In this document: in pieces, positions 40,548-49,065 of the stretch | How positions within the stretch are numbered: the first letter of the stretch is position 1 | How the letters are laid out: each line of letters begins with the position of its first letter | Source: Bradyrhizobium erythrophlei | Lineage (GTDB): Bacteria > Pseudomonadota > Alphaproteobacteria > Rhizobiales > Xanthobacteraceae | NCBI RefSeq assembly: GCF_900129505.1 | Contig: NZ_LT670818.1 | Span: 6,791,001-6,855,000 of the forward strand | DNA length: 64,000 nt | Direction of reading: 5' to 3' | Notes under the pieces: generated by a model | The model's input: only the letters and a program-made list of their open reading frames with translations | Told to the model about the DNA's origin: nothing | The model's database searches: none | Position numbers and translations under genes: made by a program

Positions 40548-41681
40548 TTAGCGTTCGATGGTGCTGGTTGCCGCCACGGTGGGAACGCCCTTCAGCAACT
40601 GCACCAGCACGACCGAGAAGCCGCTCGCCTGGCCCTTGCTGTCGAACTGGAAATGACCGTTCGGGCCTTCGTAATCGGTCTTGCCTAGCGCATCGCGCAG
40701 CTTCTCCGGATCGGTGGAACCGGCGCGGGTGATCGCCTCAGCCAGAATGTTGATGGCGTTATAGCCGGCCGCAGAATATTTGCCGGGTGCTTCGTTGTAC
40801 CGGGCGGTATAGGCGGTCACGAACGCCTTGTTCTTCGGCGTCGTCATGGTCGAGGCATAGGGCACCGCGGCGTAGATGCCTTCGGACGCCTCTCCCGTCA
40901 GCTTGATGAAGTCCGGAGTAGCCCAAGACCCCACGCCAAACATCTTGGTGGTCAGCCCGAGCTCGGCCTTCTGCTTGACAAGGATCGATCCGTCCTGGGT
41001 TTCAGCCGCGACGAACACGCCATCGGCTCCGGACGATTTCAGCTTGGTCAGCAGCGTGTAAAAATCCGAGGTGCCGTGCTCGAAATATTCCTTCATGACC
41101 GTGGTCGCGCCGAGCGCCGTCATCTGCTTCTCGAACTCGGCGACACCGCCACGGCCGAAATCGTCATTGACGCCGATATAGGCCACCTTGCGCAGTTTGA
41201 GCTGGTCGTAAAGGATCTTCGAGAAGGCTTTCGCCAGCAACGCGTCGGTTTCGGTGGCCCGGAAGAACCACGGGTTGCCTTTCTCGGTCAGTTCGGCGCT
41301 CGAGGAGACGCCGGTGATCAGCGGCAGCTTGTAATTGGCGACGACCGGCATCACCGCCAGCGTCGACGAGCTGCAGAAGGCGCCGGAGATCGCCACCACC
41401 TTGTCACGCTGAACGAGCTTTTCCGCCGCACTGACCGAGTTGGCAGGACGACACTGGCCGTCCTCGATCACCAGTTCGACCTTCTTGCCGAGCACGCCGC
41501 CCTTGGCGTTGATCTCGTCGAGCGCCAGCTTCGAACCGTTGACGTCGGTGGTGCCGTTATAAGCCACCGATCCCGTCAGGGGCTGGATCACGCCGATCTT
41601 GATGGTTTCCTGAGCATGGACGCCGGCACTGGCAAGCGCCAGACCCAGAACGCCGATCGGCCAGCTTTTTACTATACTCAT
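40548..41681 (-). CDS. livK: ABC transporter substrate-binding protein (LivK-like)
   Basis: The 377-residue periplasmic receptor has a signal peptide (PIGVLGLALASAGVHAQE) and the type I fold entry IKIGVIQPLTGSVAYNGTTD. Binding-site regions FCSSSTLAVMPVVANYKLP and AYIGVNDDFGRGGV are visible. Family members bind branched-chain amino acids, urea or aromatic acids; the neighbouring hydroxylase favours an aromatic. It follows coxG by 55 bases on the same strand, linking oxidation and uptake genes. Confidence 0.9.
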   Translation of the reverse strand: MSIVKSWPIGVLGLALASAGVHAQETIKIGVIQPLTGSVAYNGTTDVNGSKLALDEINAKGGVLGKKVELVIEDGQCRPANSVSAAEKLVQRDKVVAISGAFCSSSTLAVMPVVANYKLPLITGVSSSAELTEKGNPWFFRATETDALLAKAFSKILYDQLKLRKVAYIGVNDDFGRGGVAEFEKQMTALGATTVMKEYFEHGTSDFYTLLTKLKSSGADGVFVAAETQDGSILVKQKAELGLTTKMFGVGSWATPDFIKLTGEASEGIYAAVPYASTMTTPKNKAFVTAYTARYNEAPGKYSAAGYNAINILAEAITRAGSTDPEKLRDALGKTDYEGPNGHFQFDSKGQASGFSVVLVQLLKGVPTVAATSTIER

Positions 41682-41736
41682 AACCTTCTCCTGCTTTCAG
41701 GTTGCGGTGGAACATCGATTGCGACGATCGGTGGCC

Positions 41737-42315
41737 TCACGACGATCGCTTCCGGAACAGCGCCAGGAAGCGTTCGCGCAAAATCGACCAGAGCAGATTT
41801 CCGGCATCGAGCGGCTGGCTTGACGCGGCGGGCTCCGGGGCCCTCGCCTCTCCGCTCGCCGGAGCGGCGGACAAGGCCTTTTCAAAATTCCTGACGAAAT
41901 CCGCAGTGATGCGGTTGGCCACCTCCTGCATGACCGCGCCCTTGCCGAACTGGGCCAGCGGTCCCGCCAGATTGATGTCGGAGACGACTTCGACGCGCGT
42001 CGCGCCGGGCGAGTTGCCCTCGTTGAGCCGGTACGTCATCGCTCCAGTGGCGCGCGAACTGGAGCGCGCATCGGCGCCCTTGCCGGAAACGATCGCGGTC
42101 CACTCGCGGGGCTGGCTGTCGATGGCGACTTCGCCGTCGAAGGCAGCAGCCATCGGCCCGACCTTCACCGACATCCGGCCCTTGTAGCGATGCTCGCCGA
42201 GGTCCTCGACGATCGAAGCGCCGGGCAGGCATTTTGCGACGAAGTACACGTCGTTCATCCGGTTCCAGACGAATTCACGCGGATGCGGCAGTTCGAAACT
42301 CTTCTCGATCTTCAT
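41737..42315 (-). CDS. coxG: CoxG-like SRPBCC protein
   Basis: CoxG proteins accompany molybdenum hydroxylases of the CO dehydrogenase type and may recruit them to the membrane. The 192-residue product has an SRPBCC fold: MKIEKSFELPHPREFVWNRM, CLPGASIVEDLGEHRYKGRM, then DINLAGPLAQFGKGAVMQEV. The C-terminal 35 residues are Ala/Pro-rich and then amphipathic (LLWSILRERFLALFRKR), probably a membrane-binding tail. The ATG overlaps the stop of the Fe-S subunit gene. Confidence 0.88.
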   Translation of the reverse strand: MKIEKSFELPHPREFVWNRMNDVYFVAKCLPGASIVEDLGEHRYKGRMSVKVGPMAAAFDGEVAIDSQPREWTAIVSGKGADARSSSRATGAMTYRLNEGNSPGATRVEVVSDINLAGPLAQFGKGAVMQEVANRITADFVRNFEKALSAAPASGEARAPEPAASSQPLDAGNLLWSILRERFLALFRKRSS

Positions 42316-42812
42316 CGGGCCTGCTCCCGGGCCAGTTCCGCCTTGCCGGCGCATATTTCGGACGCAGACTGGATCGATCGAACGATGCCCTGGTACCCGG
42401 TGCAGCGGCACAGATTGCCGCTGATCGCGACGCGGATTTCCTCGGCACTGAGGCGGGGCTTGCGCCGCAACAGGTCCCAGGCGCTGATCAGCATTCCCGG
42501 CGTGCAGAAGCCGCATTGCAGTCCATGCTTGTCGTGAAAAGCCGCTTTCAGGGTCAGCATCAGCGGGTCCTGGTCGAGGCCTTCGAGGGTGCGGATATCC
42601 GCACCGTCGAGGCCGACCGCAAGCGCGATGCAAGCGCGGGCCGGCTGGCCGTCGATCAAGATGGTGCAGGCGCCGCAGACGCCCTGCTCGCAACCGAGAT
42701 GCGTCGCCGTCAGCCGCAGTTCCTCGCGCAACAGGTCGGCAAGACTGGTGCGGGGCTCGACCGATGCATGAACCGGTTTGCCGTTGATGGTGGCTGATAT
42801 CGAAATCTTCAT
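42312..42812 (-). CDS. Molybdenum hydroxylase 1, [2Fe-2S] subunit
   Basis: The 166-residue small subunit passes electrons from the molybdenum site to FAD. Its plant-type cluster has Cys41, 46, 49 and 61 (CEQGVCGACTILIDG). The second cluster has Cys99, 102, 134 and 136 (CGFCTPG and LCRCTGY). Start at the ATG 42812 overlaps the FAD-subunit stop (ATGA). It belongs to the xanthine dehydrogenase family; CoxS is the best-known relative, but CO oxidation is not implied. Confidence 0.94.
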   Translation of the reverse strand: MKISISATINGKPVHASVEPRTSLADLLREELRLTATHLGCEQGVCGACTILIDGQPARACIALAVGLDGADIRTLEGLDQDPLMLTLKAAFHDKHGLQCGFCTPGMLISAWDLLRRKPRLSAEEIRVAISGNLCRCTGYQGIVRSIQSASEICAGKAELAREQAR

Positions 42813-43639
42813 CGTTTTTCCGAGTTCGCGACGGCGCGCACCGCCGTGGTGCAATGAAGGAGCAGTTTCTCGGGCGAAAAGTCGCGGCCGCTGTCGGCGA
42901 GTTCCCGCCGGATCGTGGCCGCAAGCGCTTCGCCGCCGCTGCCGGCGGCGATATCGCGCGACGATTTCTCCAGCACGAGCGGGGCACCGTCGGTGGCGCC
43001 GACCACCAGCCGCGCCGTACCGCGCGTCTTGTCGATCAGCGCGATTGCCATCGATTCAGCGTACTCGCCGGTCTTGCGCGCGACCTTGTAATGTCCCCAG
43101 CGCTCGCTGGGCGAGCGCCGCGGCACGGCGATGGCTTCGATCAGCTCCGCATCTTCGATGACCGTCATGTACGGACCGAGAGCAAAATCCGTGCCTGCTG
43201 TTACGCGCCGTCCGTTCGGACCGACCAACGCGATCTCGGCTTCGAGCGCGACGATCGTGGTGAGCCAGTCCGCGGCTGGATCGGCCAGCGCGAGCGCACC
43301 GCCGATGGTGCCGCGGGTCCGGATGGCGCGATAGGCGATCTGCGATCCGACGAACGGCATCAGCCCGTTGCTGGCATCCGGGACGAGCCGGTCCTCGAAC
43401 GCCGCGTGGGTGACCAAGGCGCCGTAGCGGATGCAATCCGGCCGCTCTTCGGATCGTCGCAACGCGTCGATGCGGGTCAGGTCGACCAGCTTGTCAGCCG
43501 GCGCCAGCCTCAGGTTCAGCATCGGAACCAGCGATTGTCCGCCGGCCAGCGGCCTCACGATCGCGTCACCGCCTTTCAAGTGAGCGATGGCGTCGTCGAT
43601 CGAACTTGCGCGGTGATAGGTGAATGGCGCCGGCTTCAT
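42809..43639 (-). CDS. Molybdenum hydroxylase 1, FAD-binding subunit
   Basis: The 276-residue medium subunit shows the two FAD signatures: RPLAGGQSLVPMLNLRLA near residue 30 and RGTIGGALALADPAADW near 108. It accepts electrons from the Fe-S subunit and hands them to an acceptor. It overlaps the large-subunit gene by 4 bases upstream and the Fe-S gene by 4 bases downstream. Confidence 0.94.
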   Translation of the reverse strand: MKPAPFTYHRASSIDDAIAHLKGGDAIVRPLAGGQSLVPMLNLRLAPADKLVDLTRIDALRRSEERPDCIRYGALVTHAAFEDRLVPDASNGLMPFVGSQIAYRAIRTRGTIGGALALADPAADWLTTIVALEAEIALVGPNGRRVTAGTDFALGPYMTVIEDAELIEAIAVPRRSPSERWGHYKVARKTGEYAESMAIALIDKTRGTARLVVGATDGAPLVLEKSSRDIAAGSGGEALAATIRRELADSGRDFSPEKLLLHCTTAVRAVANSEKR

Positions 43640-45999
43640 GGCCGCGTTTCCCGGGCGGCGATGATGGCCCGCAGGATGCGATCCGGGGTCGCCGGAGTTT
43701 GGCCGATTTCCGCGCCAAGCGGTCTTAGCGCATCGTTGATCGCGTTGACGATCGCCGCGGGCGGCGCAATGGCGCCGCCCTCGCCCATGCCCTTGATGCC
43801 AAATCGCGTGTGCGGCGACGGCGTTTCCATGTGCAGCACGCGGACGTCGGGCACCTCGGTCGCGCCCGGTATCATGTAGTCGAGAAAGGTCGACGCCAGC
43901 GGCTGGCCGTTCTCGTCGTAAGGGATTTCCTCGTAAAGCGCGGTGCCGAGCCCTTGCGCGACGCCGCCGACCACCTGCCCTTCCACGATCATCGGGTTCA
44001 CCATGGTCCCGCAGTCATGGCAGACGACGTAGTCGAGCACTTCGACATGACCGGTGCCGGGGTCGACGGCGAGTACGCAGGTATGCGTCGCATAGGAGAA
44101 GGCACCGGTACTGCGCCCGGGCTGATAAACCGCGCTCGCCTCCAGCGCCGGCTCTTCGCCGACGGGCAGGCGCTCCGGATGCAGATAGGCGGCCTGGCCG
44201 ATATCGGCGAACGACACGCTCTGCTCGCCGAAATAGACCCTGCCGTCGGCGAGCCGGACGGATTCCTTCGGGGCCTGCAGCAAATGGGCGCCGATCCGCG
44301 CGATCTTCTCGGCCAGGATCACGCAAGCCGCCGACACCGCGCCGCCCGACATGGTCATGCTGCGCGACGCAAAGGTGCCCATTCCGTAGGGCGACACCGA
44401 ACTGTCGCCGTGCCTGACGATGACGTCCCTGACGGGGATACCGAGTTCCTGGTTGGCGACCTGGGCGAGCGTCGTCTCGAGCCCCTGCCCGTGATTCTGG
44501 ATCCCGACGAACAGAATGAGCTTGCCGTCGGGTGTGAAGCGGGCGAGCGCGGGCTCGTAACCGAACACCACCGGCAGGCCGCGCGCCACCCATTCCGCCG
44601 TGCCATGCGCGGATTGTTCGGTGTAGCTCGCCATGCCGAAGCCGATCAGGCGGCCGTCCGGCTCCGGCCGGCTTTGCCGCGCGCGAACCGCCGGCAATCC
44701 GACCGCGTCGCATGCGCGCCTGGCGCATTCCGGATAATTGCCGCTGTCGTAGAGCTTGTGCGTGACGGATTTGTAAGGCATCGCTTCGGGCGGCACCATG
44801 TTCAGGATCCGCACCTCGGCCGGCTCGCGGCCGACCGCGCGCGCCACGGCGTCGACCAGGGTCTCGATCGCAAAGCAGGCGCCGCTGCGGCCCACCCCAC
44901 GATACGGTCCAAGCGGAGATTTGTTGGTCGCCACCGATACCGCACGGGCATGGTAGACCGGGATATCATAGGGACCGGTCATGATGCCGGCCGACATGCC
45001 CGCCTCCATCGAAGCGGTCCATGGCCAGACCGAATAAGCGCCGGCATCGACGACGACTTCCGCCTCGAGACCGAGAATGCGGCCGGATCTGTCGGCGTAA
45101 GCCGTCACTTCGTAACGATGTTCGCGCGCGTGCGGCGAGGCGGTCAGATGCTCGCGGCGGTCCTCGATCCAGCGCAGCGGCCGATTGAGCTTCATCGATA
45201 GCGCCGCGATCGCCAGTTCCTCGGGATTGAAGTTGTTCTTCGGCCCGAAGCCGCCGCCGACATCCGGAGCGATCACCCGCAGCCGGCTTTCCGAGATCCC
45301 GAGACTATCCGCCAGGATGGTGCGGATGACATGCGGAAACTGCGTCGACGAATAGACCACCAGTTCGTCGAGCCGCCGGTCATAATGCGCGAGTACGCCG
45401 CGGCCTTCCATCGACACGCCGGCATGGCGGCCCATCCGCAGACTCTTGCGGACCGTTACGTCGGCACGAGCGCGCACGGCATCGAGATCGCCGCTGGCGA
45501 TCCGGGTTTCGATGTAGACGTTGTCCGACCAGCTGTCGTGAACGCGCGGCGCGTCCGGCTTGAGGGCTACCTCGATATCCCATACCGCAGGCAGTTCCTC
45601 GAAATCGATGACACAGGCTTGCGCAATGTCCTCGGCCTCCGCGCGCGTCGGCGCGATGCAGATTGCCAGCAGATCGCCGACGAATCGCGCCTTGTCGGAA
45701 GTCAGTGCCGGATAGTTCGACGGCTTGAACCCCTTGGCGGCACTGACGGCGAGAATCGGTTTGGTGAATGCGATGTCGGAGGCGAAGAAGACATGGTCCC
45801 GCGCGGCCTCTGGAACGGTGATCGAGCGGATTTTGCCATGCGCGACGGGACTGCGCAGGAAGAACACCTCCGCCATTCCCGGCACCTGAAGGTCGGCGAG
45901 GTATTCGCCCTTGCCATCCAGGAAGCGCGCATCCTCGTTACGACGCAGCGAAGCCCCGACGCCCTGCGGGCTCGATTTCGAGGAATTTTGTAAACTCAC
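43636..45999 (-). CDS. Molybdenum hydroxylase 1, molybdopterin-binding large subunit
   Basis: This 787-residue subunit holds the molybdenum-cytosine-dinucleotide site. The active-site loop is GPYRGVGRSGA near residue 365, and the catalytic glutamate lies in KGMGEGGAIAPP near 737. The form I CO dehydrogenase signature VAYRCSFR is absent, so the substrate is more likely an aromatic, N-heteroaromatic or aldehyde. A GTG at 45999 is chosen because SLRRNEDARFLDGKGEYLAD begins at the usual distance; a longer frame to 46062 would cross the operator. First gene of the nine-gene unit. Confidence 0.93.
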   Translation of the reverse strand: MSLQNSSKSSPQGVGASLRRNEDARFLDGKGEYLADLQVPGMAEVFFLRSPVAHGKIRSITVPEAARDHVFFASDIAFTKPILAVSAAKGFKPSNYPALTSDKARFVGDLLAICIAPTRAEAEDIAQACVIDFEELPAVWDIEVALKPDAPRVHDSWSDNVYIETRIASGDLDAVRARADVTVRKSLRMGRHAGVSMEGRGVLAHYDRRLDELVVYSSTQFPHVIRTILADSLGISESRLRVIAPDVGGGFGPKNNFNPEELAIAALSMKLNRPLRWIEDRREHLTASPHAREHRYEVTAYADRSGRILGLEAEVVVDAGAYSVWPWTASMEAGMSAGIMTGPYDIPVYHARAVSVATNKSPLGPYRGVGRSGACFAIETLVDAVARAVGREPAEVRILNMVPPEAMPYKSVTHKLYDSGNYPECARRACDAVGLPAVRARQSRPEPDGRLIGFGMASYTEQSAHGTAEWVARGLPVVFGYEPALARFTPDGKLILFVGIQNHGQGLETTLAQVANQELGIPVRDVIVRHGDSSVSPYGMGTFASRSMTMSGGAVSAACVILAEKIARIGAHLLQAPKESVRLADGRVYFGEQSVSFADIGQAAYLHPERLPVGEEPALEASAVYQPGRSTGAFSYATHTCVLAVDPGTGHVEVLDYVVCHDCGTMVNPMIVEGQVVGGVAQGLGTALYEEIPYDENGQPLASTFLDYMIPGATEVPDVRVLHMETPSPHTRFGIKGMGEGGAIAPPAAIVNAINDALRPLGAEIGQTPATPDRILRAIIAARETRP

Positions 46000-46032
46000 G
46001 CTTGACTCATCACCGGTTCCACCCAATCGTAT

Positions 46033-46044
46033 ATCGTATACGAT
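46033..46044. promoter_or_regulatory. Probable GntR/FCD operator
   Basis: ATCGTATACGAT is a perfect 12-bp palindrome, and an extra ATCGTAT half-site precedes it at 46026-46032. It lies in the short divergent region between the hydroxylase operon and the GntR gene. FCD-type GntR regulators commonly bind ATnGTATACnAT-like sites, so this regulator probably controls both directions. Confidence 0.78.
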
Positions 46045-46099
46045 CACGCCGGGACCGCACATGTCAATCGGGTCTGGGGATAGGGAGTTTGATCTCGGG

Positions 46100-46870
46100 A
46101 TGGCTGGAGCAAAGAAGGATCGTTCGGACGCGGCGGCATCGGCGGCCGTGGTGCGTTTCGCGCCGATGCACGATCAGATCCTGCCGCATCTTCGGCGCGA
46201 CATCGTGGAAAACCGCTGGAAGTCCGGCGAACGGCTGTCGGAACCGCTGCTCTGCAAGCAGTTTGGGGTCTCGCGCACGCCGCTTCGCGTGGCGCTGAAG
46301 ACGCTGGAAGCCGAGGGGCTGATCCGGCTGGTACCGCATGTCGGCGCCGTCGTGACCGATCCCGGCGCCAGCGAAATCGCTGAAACCATGGAGATTCTGA
46401 TCGGGCTGGAGCAGCTCGCCGCCATCCGGGTCGCGCAATCGAAGCGGCAGGAGGTGCTGCACGACATCAAGCGGATCTACGAAGCCATGCGACTGGCGGC
46501 CCGGCGCGGCGATGCCTCGCGCTATTACGACCTGAACAATGACTTCCACCTCTGCATCGTGCGCGGCACCGGAAACCGGTCGCTGGTCGATCTGCATGAG
46601 AAGGTCATGTGGCACGTCCATCGCGAGCGGCACCGCGCCAACGAAGTCGAATCCGTCACCGTCGAGAGCGCCGAGAGTCACCACGAGATCGTCGACGCAA
46701 TCCTGGCGCATCGGGCCGAGGATGCCGGCCGCGCCATGCGCAAGCATCTCGAGAACGTAAGCAAGCTGGTGCTGGCAAACCGCATGGCCGAGCAGACCAA
46801 GGCCTCGGTCAAGCCGGCTGGAATAAAGCTGAAAAAGAAAACCGCGGACGGCCGACGTGGCAGAGGTTAA
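46100..46870 (+). CDS. GntR family transcriptional regulator (FCD type)
   Basis: The winged helix covers about residues 20-85 (GERLSEPLLCKQFGVSRTPL, then EAEGLIRLVPHVGAVV). The all-helical FCD ligand domain follows, with metal-binding residues recognisable in YYDLNNDFHLCI, WHVHRERH and ESHHEIVDAI-type segments. Such regulators sense small organic acids. An ATG at 46061 would add 13 residues; 46100 is preferred because GGGAG lies upstream and a later start keeps the operator clear. A Lys-rich tail ends the protein. It is divergent from the hydroxylase operon. Confidence 0.92.
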   Translation: MAGAKKDRSDAAASAAVVRFAPMHDQILPHLRRDIVENRWKSGERLSEPLLCKQFGVSRTPLRVALKTLEAEGLIRLVPHVGAVVTDPGASEIAETMEILIGLEQLAAIRVAQSKRQEVLHDIKRIYEAMRLAARRGDASRYYDLNNDFHLCIVRGTGNRSLVDLHEKVMWHVHRERHRANEVESVTVESAESHHEIVDAILAHRAEDAGRAMRKHLENVSKLVLANRMAEQTKASVKPAGIKLKKKTADGRRGRG

Positions 46871-47053
46871 CGGAATTGCGGCACCCGAATCTCGCCCCCG
46901 CGCATTCGTGCAGTTTTCATCGGCTGGGGCGCGCCATCAAGATGCCGCTTCATAACTGCTTTTTGTCGGAGTAGCGGTAACACGGCGGAAACACCCTGAA
47001 ATAGGGTCTTTGAACACGCGCGAGACAGGCCAACGAGACGGAAGGAGACTGCG

Positions 47054-48112
47054 ATGCGGACTACGGTAATTGGCGGGGCGATGCTGCCTCATGCGCCCCA
47101 GTTCTTCACGATGCCGGACACTGAGGACAAGAAGACCGTCGAGCAGGTGCGCGCGGTCGCGGCGGATATCGGCAACAAGCTCAAGGCGTTGAAGCCCGAT
47201 CTCTGGATCATCTTTTCCAACGATCACGCCGAACAGTTTTTTCTCAACTCCACGCCGCCGTTCACCATCCACGTCGGCGGCGAAGCAAGCGGCGAATTCG
47301 CCGGGCGTAAATTCCACTGGAAGATCCCGAGCGAAATCGGCTTCGAAATCGTCCGGCAGCTCTATCGCCAGCAGTTCGATCCCGCCTTCACCAGCACCGC
47401 GCGCATCGACTACGCCATCGGCATTCCGCTGACGCATCTCGGCGTCACCGACCCGGTGCTGCCGATCTATGTCAACGCCTATCTCCCGCCGCAGCCGACC
47501 ATGGAACGCTGCTACGCGTTCGGCCAGGCGATCGCCCGCACCGTCACCTCGCTCGGCTTGCGAACCGTCATCCTGTCGAGCGGCGGCATGTCGCATTTCC
47601 CGGGAACAGACCGCTATTCCAATCCGGAGCTCGCCTGGGATAACAAGCTTCTGGAGAAGCTCGCCGCCGGCAATCTGAAATCGCTGATCGGCTTCGACGA
47701 GACCGAGCTCGACGACACCGGCAATATCGAGTTGCGGTGCTGGGCCTGCGCAGCCGGCGCGCTGGGCGAGCGCAAGCCTGACGTCGTTTCGATGGATCCG
47801 AGCTGGCATCACAATTATGCATCGCTTGCATGGTTCGGCGAACAGGGAGACGGGCGTGACGCGCACTATCCCTCGATCAAACCGGAGCTGGTTCAGCTGA
47901 CCTCGGCGCTCCACGGCCTCGCCCACAACGAGACCGATCGTGCCCAATACATGGCGGATGCATCGGCCTATGCCGACAAGTTCAAACTTTCGGATGAACA
48001 CCGTGCGGCACTGGCCAAGCTCGAGGTCCCCTCGATCGTCAAAATGGGGGTTCACCCGCTGGTGCCGTTCCTCGCCAACATGCAGATCCAGCGGCTGCGG
48101 AATCCTCGCTGA
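47054..48112 (+). CDS. Class III extradiol dioxygenase, LigB domain fused to LigA-like domain
   Basis: This enzyme should cleave a catechol-type ring next to the hydroxyls with non-haem Fe(II). The LigB domain (residues about 1-285) has candidate iron ligands His13 (MLPHAPQF) and His58 (SNDHAEQFF) and a possible catalytic His181 (SSGGMSHFPG); an acidic ligand may be in the FDETELDD region. The last 55 residues, YADKFKLSDEHRAALAKLEV to KMGVHPLVPFLANMQ, resemble the separate LigA subunit of protocatechuate 4,5-dioxygenase. The fusion recalls gallate-type dioxygenases but is shorter (352 residues). GGAAGGAG gives a strong start. It heads a rightward gene set. Confidence 0.87.
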   Translation: MRTTVIGGAMLPHAPQFFTMPDTEDKKTVEQVRAVAADIGNKLKALKPDLWIIFSNDHAEQFFLNSTPPFTIHVGGEASGEFAGRKFHWKIPSEIGFEIVRQLYRQQFDPAFTSTARIDYAIGIPLTHLGVTDPVLPIYVNAYLPPQPTMERCYAFGQAIARTVTSLGLRTVILSSGGMSHFPGTDRYSNPELAWDNKLLEKLAAGNLKSLIGFDETELDDTGNIELRCWACAAGALGERKPDVVSMDPSWHHNYASLAWFGEQGDGRDAHYPSIKPELVQLTSALHGLAHNETDRAQYMADASAYADKFKLSDEHRAALAKLEVPSIVKMGVHPLVPFLANMQIQRLRNPR

Positions 48113-48186
48113 CATAAACCGCTCCTCACTTCCGCAATTAACGGATTTTGTCGGCGGCAAGCCAACCGTGACTGAGACAACACTTC

Positions 48187-48993
48187 ATGAAAAAAACTGC
48201 AACCGTAGCCTTTATCGGTTGGGGCGCGATCAATGCCCACGTCGGTGCGCTGCTGGCGCGGCGCCGGAGCGCCATCGATGTCGTCGCCATCGCCACCCTC
48301 GACACGCCGGAAGCGCGCGCCTCGATACCGAAGGGGGTTCGCTTTCTGGACTCTCCCGAGAAACTGATCGAACTGGCGCCTGACATCGTGGTCGAAGCGG
48401 CCGGCCGGGCCGCTATCGACAGATGGGCCGAAGCCGCGCTCGCCGCCTCGCCCGCGATGATCATCGCCTCCACCAGCGCGTTCTGCGACGACGCATTGCT
48501 GCCCCGGCTCGTGGCGGTCGCCGAAACCCACGGCAGCCGGATTCTGATTCCGTCAGGGGCAATCGGCGCGGTCGACGCGCTGGCCGGCGCCGCGGTGCTG
48601 GGGCTTGACGAGGTGACGCATCAGATCGTCAAGCCGCCGGTGGCGTGGAAGGGAACGCCGGCTGACCAACTGCTCGATCTTGCCACCCTGACCGAGCGCA
48701 CGGTATTTTTTACGGGCACCGCGCGTGAAGCCGCCGGTCTTTATCCGCAAAATGCCAATGCCACGGTGGTCACCGCCTTGGCCGGTGTCGGCCTCGACAA
48801 GACCCGGGTGGAACTGGTGGCGGACCCGTCATTCCGCAGTAACGGCCACCGCATCATCGCGCGAGGCGGGTTCGGTCGCATGGACATCACACTCGAAAAC
48901 AACCCGCTTCCGACCAATCCGAAATCATCGGAGCTGACGGCGCTGAGCCTGGTGCGACTGATCGAGCATCAGGTCAACGTGGTCGTCATCTAA
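48187..48993 (+). CDS. NadX / aspartate dehydrogenase-like oxidoreductase
   Basis: The 268-residue protein has a Rossmann entry, VAFIGWGAINAHVGALLARR, and the aspartate dehydrogenase pattern PDIVVEAAGRAAIDRWAEAA and SGAIGAVDALAGAAVLGLDE. The catalytic-domain segments IVKPPVAWKGTPA and LYPQNANATVVTALAGVGLD match the family. L-aspartate dehydrogenases make iminoaspartate for NAD; in a catabolic cluster the enzyme may instead act on a ring-cleavage product, such as an amino or hydroxy semialdehyde. It follows the dioxygenase by 74 bases. Confidence 0.87.
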   Translation: MKKTATVAFIGWGAINAHVGALLARRRSAIDVVAIATLDTPEARASIPKGVRFLDSPEKLIELAPDIVVEAAGRAAIDRWAEAALAASPAMIIASTSAFCDDALLPRLVAVAETHGSRILIPSGAIGAVDALAGAAVLGLDEVTHQIVKPPVAWKGTPADQLLDLATLTERTVFFTGTAREAAGLYPQNANATVVTALAGVGLDKTRVELVADPSFRSNGHRIIARGGFGRMDITLENNPLPTNPKSSELTALSLVRLIEHQVNVVVI

Positions 48994-49065
48994 CCGCGCG
49001 CCAGGTAATGTGTATTGTCGCCCGAGTGCGGTCCATAAGACGATGCGAATGAAGAGCGTGAACCC

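Noticed and set aside
43810..45201. A 463-codon frame opposite the molybdenum hydroxylase large subunit
   Set aside because: It is a shadow frame of a well-supported gene.
37175..46000. Carbon monoxide dehydrogenase (coxSML) as the identity of hydroxylase 1
   Set aside because: The large subunit has GPYRGVGR where form I CO dehydrogenases have VAYRCSFR. The presence of CoxG alone does not show CO oxidation.
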